From: Enterococcus alishanensis
Lineage (GTDB): Bacteria; Bacillota; Bacilli; Lactobacillales; Enterococcaceae
Assembly (NCBI RefSeq): GCF_019218635.1
Contig: NZ_JAHUZB010000002.1
Coordinates: forward strand, 558,001-622,000
Length of the DNA stretch: 64,000 nt
Reading direction: 5' to 3'
Below the pieces are notes generated by a model. The model ran no database searches. It was given only the letters and a program-made list of their open reading frames with translations, and was not told the DNA's origin. The translations under genes were made by a program, and so were the position numbers. Below, one piece after another: positions 48,275 to 57,642 of this stretch (position 1 is the first letter of the stretch; each line of letters starts with the position of its first letter).

Positions 48275-49609
48275 TTATAATACATTTCTTGTAGTAGTGC
48301 TTAATAGATTTTCATAGGCCTGCTCAAAACGTTGCACATCACCAGCACCCATGAAAATGACGACACCATTTTCGTAATCCAATAATGGAGACATGTTATC
48401 TTCAGAAATAACTTGTCCGCCTTTTTGAATTTTTGCGCCTAAATCTTCAATCTTAACTTCACCAGCTGTTTCTCTAGCGCTAGAAAAAATATCTAATAAA
48501 TAAACGTGATCTGCCTTATCTAAAGCTTCTGCAAAATCGTCTAGCAAAGCAATTGTCCGAGAAAAAGTATGAGGTTGGAAAACCGCAATAAGTTCTTTTT
48601 CGGGATATTTTTGGCGGGCTGCATCAATAGTAGCTTTAATTTCAGCAGGATGATGCGCATAATCATCAACGACTATCATATCTGCAACTTGTTTTTCAGT
48701 AAAACGGCGTTTGACACCAGAAAAAGTCAACATTTCAGCTTTTACTTTATCCATGTCTAATTTTTCAAAATAGCTGACAGCAATAACTGCTAATGCGTTT
48801 AAAATATTGTGTTTACCAAATGATGGTACTGAAAAACGACCGATAAATTGATCTTGATGATAGACATCAAAAGCAGAACCATTTGTTGTGCGGACAATAT
48901 TTCTAGCTTGAATATCATCATCTTCTGTTAAACCATAATAATAAATCGGTACATCTGCCTTTAATTTACGTAAGTATTCATCATCGCCATAAGCAAAAAT
49001 TCCTTTTTTTACTTGATTGGTTAAAGTTTGGAATGCTTCAAAAACGTCATCAATGCTTTTGAAATAGTCTGGATGATCAAAATCTATGTTGGTCATAATC
49101 GCATAATCAGGCGCATAAGCCAAAAAATGACGCTGGTATTCACAAGCTTCAAATGAAAAGAATTTTGCATCTGGTTCACCATGACCAGTACCGTCACCAA
49201 TTAAATAGCTAGTTGGCGCAATTCCACTTAACACATGTGAAAGTAAACCAGTCGTACTTGTTTTACCATGAGATCCCGTTACCGCCACACTTGTATAAGG
49301 TTGGATAAACTTCCCAATAAAATCATGGTAGCGAATAATTTCTAAGCCTAACTCTTTGGCTTTAGCAATTTCTTCATGGGTATCAGGAAAAGCGTTCCCT
49401 TGAATAATCGTCATCCCAGCCTTAATGTTATCCGCGCTGAAAGGTAAAATTTTAATATGGGCTTTTTCTAAATCTCGTTGGGTAAAGAAATATTTCTCTA
49501 CATCTGATCCTTGCACTTGATAGCCTTTTTCATGAAGAACCAAAGCTAAAGAGCTCATTCCAGAACCTTTAATACCAACAAAATGATATAGCGTTTCTTT
49601 ATTATTCAT
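48275..49609 (-). CDS. murC: UDP-N-acetylmuramate-L-alanine ligase
   Basis: A 444-residue cytoplasmic Mur ligase that adds the first amino acid of the peptidoglycan stem peptide. The N-terminal UDP-binding [13 protein letters not shown], the ATP P-loop [14 protein letters not shown] (about 110-123), and the substrate site [14 protein letters not shown] are intact. It is a single-gene unit with a terminator, upstream of sprT's end. Length is usual. Confidence 0.97.
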   Translation of the reverse strand: MNNKETLYHFVGIKGSGMSSLALVLHEKGYQVQGSDVEKYFFTQRDLEKAHIKILPFSADNIKAGMTIIQGNAFPDTHEEIAKAKELGLEIIRYHDFIGKFIQPYTSVAVTGSHGKTSTTGLLSHVLSGIAPTSYLIGDGTGHGEPDAKFFSFEACEYQRHFLAYAPDYAIMTNIDFDHPDYFKSIDDVFEAFQTLTNQVKKGIFAYGDDEYLRKLKADVPIYYYGLTEDDDIQARNIVRTTNGSAFDVYHQDQFIGRFSVPSFGKHNILNALAVIAVSYFEKLDMDKVKAEMLTFSGVKRRFTEKQVADMIVVDDYAHHPAEIKATIDAARQKYPEKELIAVFQPHTFSRTIALLDDFAEALDKADHVYLLDIFSSARETAGEVKIEDLGAKIQKGGQVISEDNMSPLLDYENGVVIFMGAGDVQRFEQAYENLLSTTTRNVL

Positions 49610-49691
49610 TATTTCTCATCCTTATGTACTTTTTAATTGCGATTCACATTATCATATATATTCAAAAAAATAGCAAATGATTATTCATTTT

Positions 49692-50129
49692 CTAAGCTAT
49701 TAAGCGAAGTTTCCCATTACATTTGCCGCAAACAAAGCGATTTGTGTCAATTTTTCTTTGGCGGCTGATTTTTTGGCCGCATTTTTTGCAAAGATAAGTT
49801 TTTTCTTTACCTGTGCTAACAGTCGGTGCAAAACGGCTGCCATCAACTTTTTTAAGTAATTGCTTAAAGTCTTGATCTTGATGCTTATAACCTCGCTTGG
49901 TTAAATGCAAGTGATAATGACAAAGTTCATGTTTAATTACTTTAATAAATTCTGCCAGTCCATGTTGTTCCACAATCAGAGGATTGAAATCTAAATGGTG
50001 ATCCTTCAAATGATAACGACCACCGGTAGATTTTAAACGCCGATTAAAAATTGCCTGGTGTTTAAAAGGTAAGTGGAAAGAAGTCAACGAGACTTCTTCC
50101 ACTAATTTTTGCAACTCATTATTTGTCAT
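49692..50129 (-). CDS. SprT family zinc metalloprotease-like protein
   Basis: A 145-residue SprT-like protein with the HELCH zinc motif (in IKHELCHYHLHL, about residue 66) and a third histidine in GYKHQDQDF. A C-terminal zinc ribbon shows CKKCGQ and CGKCNG. Bacterial SprT proteins are poorly studied. Its start lies inside the end of tex (11-base overlap), so it is made from the same message. Confidence 0.9.
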   Translation of the reverse strand: MTNNELQKLVEEVSLTSFHLPFKHQAIFNRRLKSTGGRYHLKDHHLDFNPLIVEQHGLAEFIKVIKHELCHYHLHLTKRGYKHQDQDFKQLLKKVDGSRFAPTVSTGKEKTYLCKKCGQKISRQRKIDTNRFVCGKCNGKLRLIA

Positions 50130-52299
50130 TTTTCTTAAGCGGAATCATTGATAAACTGATTCGCCCTTTCTGTACATCTACACCATCAACCCAGACGGTT
50201 ACCACATCACCAACTGAAACAATATCGGTTGGATGTTTAACAAACTTAGTACTTAGTTTCGAAATATGAACCAAACCATCTTGTTTTACACCAATATCTA
50301 CAAAGGCACCAAAATCGATTACGTTTCGAACGGTTCCTTGTAGTTCCATGCCGGCTTTTAAATCTTCCATCGATAAAACATCTTGACGAAGTAAAGGTGC
50401 TGGCATTTCATCTCGCATATCTCGCCCTGGTTGAATTAGTGCTTCCAAAATATCTTGTACCGTTTCTTTACCAATGCCTAATTCTCGACCTAATTCATTT
50501 ATAGACAAAGCCTTTATTTTTTTCGTTGCTTCTTCGCTACCTAAATCGGTTAAGGATACATCCGCAATTGTTAAAATGCTCTTTGCAGCTTCGTAACTTT
50601 CCGGGTGAATACTAGTATTATCTAATACATTCTTTCCTTCAGGAATTCGTAAAAATCCAACTGCTTGTTCAAAAGCTTTTGGTCCTAAGCGAGGTACTTT
50701 TTTTAATTGGTTACGAGCAGTATAAGCACCATTTTCATCGCGATAATTCACAACATTTTGAGCTGTAGTTTTATTTAGACCAGACGCATATTGTAACAAT
50801 TGCGGGCTTGCTGTATTTACATTAACGCCTACTTGGTTAACTGCCGTTTCAACAACGAAATCTAATTGCTCAGACAAGCGTTTTTGACTAACATCATGTT
50901 GATATTGTCCAACACCAACTGCCTTCGGGTCAATTTTAACTAATTCAGCTAAAGGATCTTGTAATCTACGAGCAATACTGACTGCACTTCGTTCTTCTAC
51001 TTGTAAATCAGGAAATTCTGTTCTTGCCACATCACTGGCAGAATAAACTGAGGCACCAGCTTCATTAACAATCACATAAAAAACTTGTTCTTTGACTTCT
51101 TTTAATTGCTCAGAGACAAATAATTCAGACTCACGACTAGCCGTTCCGTTACCAATCGCTACCATCTCAACTTTGAATTTTTCAATTAATTTTCTAAAAG
51201 CTGGTGCTGCTTCTGCTCTTTTTGCTTGTGAAGCTGGCTTATGAGGATAAATGACTTCGATTGCTAAAACTTTTCCAGTTCCATCAACTACTGCTAGCTT
51301 ACAACCTGTTCGATAAGCTGGATCAAAACCTAAAACAACTTTATTTTTTAACGGTGATTGTAACAATAAGTTACGTAAATTCTCGCCAAAAATATTGATT
51401 GCTTGTTCATCCGCCTGCTCGGTTAATTCATTACGAATTTCTCGTTCGATTGCTGGGCCAATAAATCTTTTATAGCTATCTTGATAAGCATCTTTTAAAT
51501 AAGTTGCGGTAATTGATTGAAGATTCATTTTTAATTGCTTGTCAAAATATTCAAAAATAAATTGTTCATCAACAACTATACTGACTTTTAAAATTTCTTC
51601 TTTCTCGCCACGATTTGAAGCTAATACACGATGTGAAACCATTTTACTAATCGGCTCGGAAAAATCGTAATACATCTCATAGACACTTTTTTCGTCTTTG
51701 TCAGCATCTTTGACTTTACTTTCATAAAATCCTCTATTTTTAGTATAATCACGAATCCAAGTGCGATAATCCGGATGATCACTAATTTGTTCTGCTAATA
51801 TTTCGTGAGCACCTTGCAAAGCTGCTTCTGCTGTTTCAATCTTTTCGTTGATATATTTATTTGCTTCTGCAAATACATCACCTTCTAACGGCATTGACCA
51901 TAAATATTCAGCTAATGGTTCTAAACCATTTTCTTTAGCAATCGTCGCCTTTGTCCGTCGTTTTTGTTTATAAGGACGATATAAATCCTCTACTTTTTGC
52001 ATCTTAACAGCTGCTTTGATTTCTGCAGCTAAATCATCGGTTAACTTACCTTGTTCTTCAATGATGCGAAGAACTTCACCTTTTCGTTTTTCCAAGTTTT
52101 CTAAATAAGTAAAACGTTCTTCAATCTCACGGATTTGAACTTCGTCTAGACTTCCGGTCCGCTCTTTTCTATAACGAGCAATAAAGGGGACGGTATTCCC
52201 TTCTTGTAACATAGTTAAAACTGTCTCAATCTGACCCTTTCGATAAGGTAATTCCTTATCAACTAATTGGACAATTGCTTGATTTAAATTTTCTGACAT
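50119..52299 (-). CDS. tex: Tex-family RNA-binding transcription accessory protein
   Basis: A 726-residue multidomain protein: N-terminal helical Tex domain, YqgF-like nuclease fold (about 320-450, VVLGFDPAYRTGCKLAVVD), helix-hairpin-helix pair (VGVNVNTASPQLLQYASGL), and a C-terminal S1 RNA-binding domain (about 640-715, GTVRNVIDFGAFVDIGVKQDG). It affects transcription and stress tolerance in other bacteria. The start MSENLNQ follows TGGAG by eight bases; seven further in-frame codons upstream are rejected. Confidence 0.95.
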   Translation of the reverse strand: MSENLNQAIVQLVDKELPYRKGQIETVLTMLQEGNTVPFIARYRKERTGSLDEVQIREIEERFTYLENLEKRKGEVLRIIEEQGKLTDDLAAEIKAAVKMQKVEDLYRPYKQKRRTKATIAKENGLEPLAEYLWSMPLEGDVFAEANKYINEKIETAEAALQGAHEILAEQISDHPDYRTWIRDYTKNRGFYESKVKDADKDEKSVYEMYYDFSEPISKMVSHRVLASNRGEKEEILKVSIVVDEQFIFEYFDKQLKMNLQSITATYLKDAYQDSYKRFIGPAIEREIRNELTEQADEQAINIFGENLRNLLLQSPLKNKVVLGFDPAYRTGCKLAVVDGTGKVLAIEVIYPHKPASQAKRAEAAPAFRKLIEKFKVEMVAIGNGTASRESELFVSEQLKEVKEQVFYVIVNEAGASVYSASDVARTEFPDLQVEERSAVSIARRLQDPLAELVKIDPKAVGVGQYQHDVSQKRLSEQLDFVVETAVNQVGVNVNTASPQLLQYASGLNKTTAQNVVNYRDENGAYTARNQLKKVPRLGPKAFEQAVGFLRIPEGKNVLDNTSIHPESYEAAKSILTIADVSLTDLGSEEATKKIKALSINELGRELGIGKETVQDILEALIQPGRDMRDEMPAPLLRQDVLSMEDLKAGMELQGTVRNVIDFGAFVDIGVKQDGLVHISKLSTKFVKHPTDIVSVGDVVTVWVDGVDVQKGRISLSMIPLKKNDK

Positions 52300-52344
52300 A
52301 TTTGTACTCCATTCTTCCAAAATCTTTTCTATTTTATCACATTT

Positions 52345-53244
52345 TTATTCCTTTTGGCGCATTTGTCTTGAAGCTGAAATATTGGGCCATTCGGAAAGGA
52401 ATAATCCTAGTAAAGTCAGACAAATACCAAAAAAGGTTTTCAATGATAAAGGTTCATGTAAAATAATGACCGATGAGATAGTTGTTAACATAGGAATTGA
52501 GTAGATATAAATAGATGAACGTACAGGACCCAACATCTTAACTGAAAAATTCCAAGTAACAAAACAAGTAGCTGAGGCACCTAGCCCTAAGAAAATAAGA
52601 TTCCAAAAATTTTCACCATTGGCTAAGCGCGAAAAATCAAAGTGATCGATTGATAGCAATAAAACAGGCAGCATAGTAATTAATCCGTAAAAGAATATTT
52701 TCTTGGTCATACCAATCGTACTATAACCGAAGCTACTGATTTTTTTAACAAACAAAGAATAAATTGCCCAAAAGAAAATCGCGATAAAAGCTAAACCATA
52801 TCCAATTGGATTAACTTGGATAGCGCCATTCAAACTGATTAATGAAATTCCTATTAATGAAAAAATAAACCCCATAATGAACATCTTGTACAGCTTACCT
52901 TGCTTTAGTACAAATCGACTCAACAAAGCAGTCATAAATGGGCTTAATGAACCAATAATCCCAACGTTCATAGCAAAAGTATAAGTCAAAGCTACATTTT
53001 CTAAGTAATAATAAAGAAAGACCCCAGAAATTCCTGCACAAATAAAATAAAATTCTTCTTTCCAATTTTTAAAAGGAATGATTTTAGGTGAAACAATCGC
53101 TAAAGCAATAAAACCTAATAGAAAGCGAATAAACAATATTTCAATTGGTAAAAAGCTTTTTAGTAAAACTTTAGTCGAAACAAAAGTTGTCGCCCAGATA
53201 ATGACTGTTACGCCTGCAGCTATATGTCCTTTATATTTTTCCAC
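52345..53244 (-). CDS. EamA/DMT-family transporter
   Basis: A 299-residue membrane protein with ten predicted helices in two EamA repeats, of the drug/metabolite transporter family. The start AAGVTVIIWATTFVSTKVLL and the second repeat YGLAFIAIFFWAIYSLFVKK are typical, as is the late EPLSLKTFFGICLTLLGLFL. Substrates of these transporters cannot be told from sequence. It lies just upstream of tex in the same direction with a 45-base gap and no clear terminator. Confidence 0.9.
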   Translation of the reverse strand: MEKYKGHIAAGVTVIIWATTFVSTKVLLKSFLPIEILFIRFLLGFIALAIVSPKIIPFKNWKEEFYFICAGISGVFLYYYLENVALTYTFAMNVGIIGSLSPFMTALLSRFVLKQGKLYKMFIMGFIFSLIGISLISLNGAIQVNPIGYGLAFIAIFFWAIYSLFVKKISSFGYSTIGMTKKIFFYGLITMLPVLLLSIDHFDFSRLANGENFWNLIFLGLGASATCFVTWNFSVKMLGPVRSSIYIYSIPMLTTISSVIILHEPLSLKTFFGICLTLLGLFLSEWPNISASRQMRQKE

Positions 53245-53306
53245 ACCATCACTCCTTATTAAAACTTAAAGACACTAGTAGTTTTCTATAAAACTCACCA
53301 GCGCCT

Positions 53307-54050
53307 TTAAATACTCGGTTGCCAGCCATGACCGGCATTTGAAATTTCAAAATCCTTTACTATTTTTTCTTGATTGAACACAACGCCATGTAGTGAACCG
53401 CCAAAAACAGCACCACCATCAATCCCAATTTTCCCATCACTTTGCCATAAATCCGTCGTAGTCATATCCTCATAAAGCATTGGTGTAACCGTATGACCAA
53501 AAACAATTGTTTTGCCCGTTTGATTTTTTCCTTTAATAAAAGGTTCTCTTATCCATAAAAAATCATGAGGCGAACTTTTTTTCCAATCTTTTTGTACTAA
53601 ATCCACTCCTGCGTGAACAAAAATATATTTTTCCCACTCAAAATAAAATGGACGCTCTTGTAAAAAAGTAATCAATTCTCCGTAACGACTTTTAATCATC
53701 ATAGCCATTTCAGTAGGTGAATATTCTTCAATTGCACCAGGGTGTAATAGGCTTTCCATCGTTTCCTTGCCACCATTATGAAAATAATTGGGGCCCCAAT
53801 CCTCTGGTGCTGCTAAAAATTCTAGAAAATATGCTTCATGGTTTCCCATTAAATAGATAGCATTTTGTTCCTCCACTAATTTTTTTCCTAGTAACCAACA
53901 ATCCTTGCTTTTCTTTCCGCGATCATTCAAATCGCCGATTAATATAAGCTGTTGCTGAGTTTGATAGTTTTGTAACATCTCTTGAAAAAGGTGATATTCG
54001 CCGTGAATATCACCGATAGCAAACACTTCAGTTGGATTGTTTAATTTCAT
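53307..54050 (-). CDS. Serine/threonine-type metallophosphatase
   Basis: A 247-residue calcineurin-like phosphatase of the PPP family. The metal-binding blocks are present in order: AIGDIHGEYHLF, LIGDLNDRGKKS and YLMGNHEAYFLEF, then a histidine in IFVHAGVD and FGHTVTPM. Substrates may be phosphoproteins or Ap4A-type dinucleotides. The start overlaps the stop of the VOC gene by four bases (ATGA), so the two are coupled. Confidence 0.9.
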   Translation of the reverse strand: MKLNNPTEVFAIGDIHGEYHLFQEMLQNYQTQQQLILIGDLNDRGKKSKDCWLLGKKLVEEQNAIYLMGNHEAYFLEFLAAPEDWGPNYFHNGGKETMESLLHPGAIEEYSPTEMAMMIKSRYGELITFLQERPFYFEWEKYIFVHAGVDLVQKDWKKSSPHDFLWIREPFIKGKNQTGKTIVFGHTVTPMLYEDMTTTDLWQSDGKIGIDGGAVFGGSLHGVVFNQEKIVKDFEISNAGHGWQPSI

Positions 54051-54418
54051 TTTCCAGATACCACAAAATAATTGCCTTCAATATCAACAAAATTAAAGAC
54101 ATATTCTCCACCAATTTGTGTTAAATCTCCAAGCTGAACTGCTTTTTCTTGTAAATCTTTATAAAGTCCCATCACATCATCACTACTGAAAATTAATGCT
54201 GGGCTTGGTTCGCTTACCTCATCAGAATTGTTTTCAATAAATGTCCGATCATAAATCATAAAGTGGACAGCACCATTTGGTACCACAGCAATTTCTGCAA
54301 CTGGTGAACCATCAATTTCATTTTGACTGATAATGACAAAACCAAGCTTCTCCCAAAATGCTGCATATTTTGCTACATCGTTAGCATATAAAATAATCGT
54401 TACTTGTTCATTAAACAT
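54047..54418 (-). CDS. VOC (glyoxalase/bleomycin resistance) superfamily protein
   Basis: A 123-residue protein of the vicinal oxygen chelate fold. It starts MFNEQVTIILYANDVAKYAAFWEKLGF, which fits the first beta-alpha-beta unit, and ends with IGGEYVFNFVDIEGNYFVV. Metal-binding residues are not obvious, and the function is unknown. It is translated with the metallophosphatase downstream. Confidence 0.8.
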   Translation of the reverse strand: MFNEQVTIILYANDVAKYAAFWEKLGFVIISQNEIDGSPVAEIAVVPNGAVHFMIYDRTFIENNSDEVSEPSPALIFSSDDVMGLYKDLQEKAVQLGDLTQIGGEYVFNFVDIEGNYFVVSGK

Positions 54419-54464
54419 ATTTTCACCTCGCCTCAGTTTAACAAAAATACATCAGGTATGCATC

Positions 54465-54511
54465 AAAAAAACCAGTGGTTCATCTGATAAAAATCAGACA
54501 ATTCACTGGTT
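54465..54511 (-). terminator. Intrinsic terminator of the DUF1149 gene
   Basis: On the minus strand AACCAGTGAATTGTCTGA pairs with TCAGATGAACCACTGGTT in two arms, followed by TTTTTTG. The stem overlaps the very end of the coding region. Confidence 0.88.
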
Positions 54512-54893
54512 ATTGTTCGTTTGGCGCAAAATTAATTTTTAATCCTGGTCGATCTAAAGCAATTTCAGTTACTTCATAAATCAAACGTTCAATAATTTTA
54601 AAAACTGGAATAGCAATTTCGTTGGCTTCTTTTTTTGATAAATCAGACGGCTTCTTAATTTCCCGATTCATGATGTGGATGACTTGAGAGACACTCCCAC
54701 CAACAATGAATTCTTCAAAAGGAAAAGTAAAGAAAACTCTGACACCAACAATGCTATTTTCTTGTGGGTAGCTCGGATCAGTTGTATTAAGAATATCAAA
54801 ATTAACATCTAATTTTTGTTCCACCTCTTGGCCCACTGGTGGTATTCCATAATTAAATGATTCGACTGTTTCTGGCTCACGTTGTAATTCCAT
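54510..54893 (-). CDS. DUF1149 family protein
   Basis: A 127-residue protein resembling the DUF1149 group of streptococci and enterococci, which is thought to have a SecB-like fold. It begins MELQREPETVESFNYG and contains IVGVRVFFTFPFEEFIVGG in the middle and a helical C-terminus with IERLIYEVTEIALDRPG. There are no catalytic motifs and no signal peptide. The function is unknown; chaperone-like binding is only inferred from the fold. It has its own terminator. Confidence 0.75.
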   Translation of the reverse strand: MELQREPETVESFNYGIPPVGQEVEQKLDVNFDILNTTDPSYPQENSIVGVRVFFTFPFEEFIVGGSVSQVIHIMNREIKKPSDLSKKEANEIAIPVFKIIERLIYEVTEIALDRPGLKINFAPNEQ

Positions 54894-54927
54894 GACGCAC
54901 CTCCTTCATAAAATTATAATCAATAAT

Positions 54928-55533
54928 CTAGAAGATGGAAACTAGTTTTCGTAAATTATTTACAACAAAATTTGCTGGAACCTCTTCAAACTGATCTAAA
55001 TCAAAAAATACTGTGGCAATATCGGCATTTTTTCCGGCTAAAATATCGAGTTTTCGATCACCAATCATAACCGTTTCGTGTCGATCTAGATGAAATTCTT
55101 CAATCAATTGATTAATCGCTGTTGGATCTGGTTTACGCGGAAAACCTGATTCAGAGCCAATTATTGCCTCGACATAGTCCGCTAAACCATCACGTTTTAG
55201 CAAATCCCAAGTATCATCACTACGTCGATGTGTCAAAATAAAATGTCTGCCGCCTCGTTGTTTTAATTGCTGTAAAGTTTCTCTCGTATCTTCAAAAGGG
55301 ATGGCTTGATTTAAATAAGATTTTTCTAATCGATGAAAATCTTTGTCAAAATTTGTATTCGTTAACTCTTCTTCTTGTATCAACTGATGGATTGATTCTT
55401 TTTTAATGCGACGATAGACTGTCTCTTTTGATAAATCTTTATGGAAAGCAGTTAATGTTTCCATCAAAGCTTGCATCATCACTGGATAACTATCATAAAG
55501 TGTACCATCAAAATCCCAAATATAATTTTTCAT
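54928..55533 (-). CDS. HAD-superfamily phosphatase (phosphoglycolate phosphatase-like)
   Basis: A 201-residue HAD hydrolase. Motif I is DFDGTLYDSYPVM (Asp8 and Asp10), motif II FILTHRRSDD, motif III the lysine in FPRKPDPTAI, and motif IV VMIGDRKLDILAG. A helical cap sits between I and II. The sugar or nucleotide phosphate used cannot be read from sequence. The start MKNYIWDFDG follows TGAGGAC; an ATG-like codon four codons upstream is rejected. It lies close after the phosphoglycerate mutase gene, so the two are likely co-transcribed. Confidence 0.88.
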   Translation of the reverse strand: MKNYIWDFDGTLYDSYPVMMQALMETLTAFHKDLSKETVYRRIKKESIHQLIQEEELTNTNFDKDFHRLEKSYLNQAIPFEDTRETLQQLKQRGGRHFILTHRRSDDTWDLLKRDGLADYVEAIIGSESGFPRKPDPTAINQLIEEFHLDRHETVMIGDRKLDILAGKNADIATVFFDLDQFEEVPANFVVNNLRKLVSIF

Positions 55534-55550
55534 AAAAGTCCTCACAAAGT

Positions 55551-56219
55551 TTACATAATTTTTTTATGGGTAATCTTCATTTGCTGATCAAAATCATAAA
55601 TCATCGCTGTCGCATTAGGAATATCAATTTGGTTCACCTCTAGCGGTGGTACTTCTTCAATATAACGAATCAATGACCGCAAACTATTTCCATGACCAAC
55701 AACTAAAACTGTTTTTCCAGCTTTTAATTCCGGTACAATTTCATCTTGCCATAGAGGGATGACGCGCTGCTCAGTCTGGTGCAAACTTTCTCCTTTTGGA
55801 ATCAGGCGGGGATCGAGATTATTGTAACGCCGATCAAAATGATTTATTTTGACTTGTGGAGGCACTTCATCATAGCCTCTTCGCCATTTTTCCACTTGCT
55901 CAGCCCCATACTCAGCGGTCATTTTAGCTTTGTTTTTTCCAACTAAGTCACCATAATGACGTTCGTTAAGCCGCCAAGTTTTAAATTCTGGTACCGCACT
56001 AGCATTATTTTGTTCTAAAATGAGTTCTGCTGTCAAAATGGATCTTTTCAAAACTGATTCAAATGCAAGATCAATTTGATAACCTGCCTCAGAAATTTTC
56101 TTCCCAGCAAGCATTGCTTGTTCTCGTCCTTTTTCAGTTAAATTAACATCTAACCAACCGGTCCAATAATTTGCAAAGTTTGCTTCACTTTCACCATGAC
56201 GTATTAAAATTAATGGCAT
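55551..56219 (-). CDS. 2,3-bisphosphoglycerate-dependent phosphoglycerate mutase-like
   Basis: A 222-residue histidine phosphatase superfamily protein with the catalytic LIRHGESEAN (His8), substrate loop NYWTGWLDVNLTEKGREQA, WRLNERHYGDLVGKNK, and the second histidine in VVGHGNSLRSLIRYIE. These agree with glycolytic phosphoglycerate mutase of the GpmA type, but it is somewhat shorter than the usual 228-250 residues and lies with small accessory genes, so it may be a second paralogue. Confidence 0.88.
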   Translation of the reverse strand: MPLILIRHGESEANFANYWTGWLDVNLTEKGREQAMLAGKKISEAGYQIDLAFESVLKRSILTAELILEQNNASAVPEFKTWRLNERHYGDLVGKNKAKMTAEYGAEQVEKWRRGYDEVPPQVKINHFDRRYNNLDPRLIPKGESLHQTEQRVIPLWQDEIVPELKAGKTVLVVGHGNSLRSLIRYIEEVPPLEVNQIDIPNATAMIYDFDQQMKITHKKIM

Positions 56220-56232
56220 AAAATAACCCTCT

Positions 56233-56631
56233 TTAAACTTTTTTGATAAATTGATTTTGACAATTTTTACATGTCACTTTAATTTTCCCTTTGCCCCGAG
56301 GTGCGCGCATTTCTTGTTTACAATTTGGACATTTAAAATACTTAAATTGGCGCTGACTTTTTAACTTTCTCCACCATTTAATCAATTTCTGATTTTCATT
56401 ACTCCGAGGATAGATTTTTTTGGAAAAGAAACGATAGAAAATGATCCCTAAAATAAATAATCCTAGTAAATCACCTAAATAAAATGGTATCCAGCGTTTA
56501 AAAAGTGATAGTATCAGCCAAATGATTAACAAAGTTTTATTGAGTTGATCAAATCGACCATAGCGTCCTCGCATCATCTGTTGATATTTTTGATTTATTT
56601 TCATTGATCTTTGTAGCCAAATATTTTTCAT
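56233..56631 (-). CDS. Membrane protein with C-terminal zinc ribbon, function unknown
   Basis: A 132-residue basic protein. Residues 31-70 form two hydrophobic helices (LLIIWLILSLF, LLGLFILGIIFYRFF), and the C-terminus carries CPNC (about 100) and CKNC (about 120), a likely zinc ribbon facing the cytoplasm. I do not know its role. It ends 13 bases before the mutase gene and follows AAGGATGG. Confidence 0.75.
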   Translation of the reverse strand: MKNIWLQRSMKINQKYQQMMRGRYGRFDQLNKTLLIIWLILSLFKRWIPFYLGDLLGLFILGIIFYRFFSKKIYPRSNENQKLIKWWRKLKSQRQFKYFKCPNCKQEMRAPRGKGKIKVTCKNCQNQFIKKV

Positions 56632-56722
56632 AATTGTCCATCCTTATATTTTTCTTCCAGCATAAATCCTTTCAATGAACTCAAAATGAAATATTTCATG
56701 AAAATTAGCTTTTTTTATAAAT

Positions 56723-56756
56723 AAAAAAAACGCCAAACATCTTTATGATTTAGCGT
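56723..56756 (-). terminator. Intrinsic terminator of the 42-residue gene
   Basis: On the minus strand ACGCTAAATCAT pairs with ATGTTTGGCGT (one bulge) and is followed by eight T, ten bases after the stop codon of the small gene. Confidence 0.88.
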
Positions 56757-56765
56757 ATCTCTTCT

Positions 56766-56894
56766 TTATTTGTTATATATTTTTGGTCCTTTACGCATAT
56801 TTTTGCGATCATTTTTTGGTGCCGCCATGTCTTTAGATCTTCCGCCACCTTGTTTCTTTTTGATTAATTCTAACATCTTTTCTTTTTGATTCAT
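56766..56894 (-). CDS. Small basic protein (42 residues)
   Basis: A short gene not usually caught by length cut-offs. It reads MNQKEKMLELIKKKQGGG, then RSKDMAAPKNDRKNMRKGPKIYNK. It is rich in Lys and Arg with a glycine run, so it may bind RNA or another acidic partner. The ribosome site AAAGGCGGTG lies seven bases before the ATG, and a strong terminator follows the stop. Both flanks support a real gene. I recognise no named family. Confidence 0.75.
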   Translation of the reverse strand: MNQKEKMLELIKKKQGGGRSKDMAAPKNDRKNMRKGPKIYNK

Positions 56895-56974
56895 TTTTTA
56901 CACCGCCTTTAAAGGTAGAACTACTATATCATAAAAAACCTAATTAGTTTTAAAAAAAATTTAATCTTAATAAT

Positions 56975-56998
56975 TAAAAAAAGACTGCAGCAGCAGCC
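56975..56998 (-). terminator. Intrinsic terminator of the gene at 57006-57470
   Basis: On the minus strand GGCTGC and GCAGTC (one wobble) form a short GC-rich stem around TGCT, followed by seven T, right after the stop codon. Confidence 0.75.
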
Positions 56999-57005
56999 TT
57001 AATTG

Positions 57006-57470
57006 CTATTTTTCATTTTTGGGGCCCACCAACATTAAGATACCACTAATAATATTGACAAATAATAATGTACATACACCTAACGCTGTTGTGTTTGGAC
57101 GAACACCTTTATATGCGCGCCAACTCGTAATAGTCATTGGTATCATCCAAGCTAGAGGAATAAGCAACCAAGCACAACCAATCGTCGTTAAAATATTAAA
57201 AATAAATGCAATTAACAACATGGTGTCTCCCTCTTGATCAGGATAATTTACTCCTAAAATATCAGAGAATATCTCTTCGTCTTCTGGTTCAGTATAAACT
57301 GGTTTTTTTTCAGATAATGTGATGACGGCCCCCTCACCTTCACCGTAAATCTCAACCTCTTCTCCAACGATTGGAACAAAACTAAATTGATGACGCTTAA
57401 ATTCCATGATGCTTTGATCATCTAACCCGATAAAAATTTTATCCTCTTCAATTTTTATAATTTTTGCCAC
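57006..57470 (-). CDS. Membrane protein of unknown function
   Basis: A 154-residue protein with an N-terminal soluble part (1-55) that looks like a small beta-barrel (KIIKIEEDKIFIGLDD, VPIVGEEVEIYGEG), an acidic linker (EPEDEEIF), and two or three C-terminal membrane helices (about 85-150). It has no catalytic motif. The start follows GGAAGAAAAAG-type sequence. It has its own terminator. The function is unknown; a stress or cell-envelope role would be a guess. Confidence 0.75.
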   Translation of the reverse strand: MAKIIKIEEDKIFIGLDDQSIMEFKRHQFSFVPIVGEEVEIYGEGEGAVITLSEKKPVYTEPEDEEIFSDILGVNYPDQEGDTMLLIAFIFNILTTIGCAWLLIPLAWMIPMTITSWRAYKGVRPNTTALGVCTLLFVNIISGILMLVGPKNEK

Positions 57471-57606
57471 TTTTTCTTCCTCCTACCAAAAAAATATCTG
57501 ATACCTAATTATTAATAAATTAAATTCCCAAAAAAAATTTATTTAAAATAAGTATCTTTATATATGTAATTGTGACACAGTAAACCATCATCTTCAAGTT
57601 AGTTTT

Positions 57607-57634
57607 AAAAAAAGCAGCTAAATATATTAGCTGC
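57607..57634 (-). terminator. Intrinsic terminator of rlmCD
   Basis: On the minus strand GCAGCTAA and TTAGCTGC form a perfect stem with a TATAT loop, followed by seven T. Confidence 0.92.
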
Positions 57635-57642
57635 CAGAAAAA

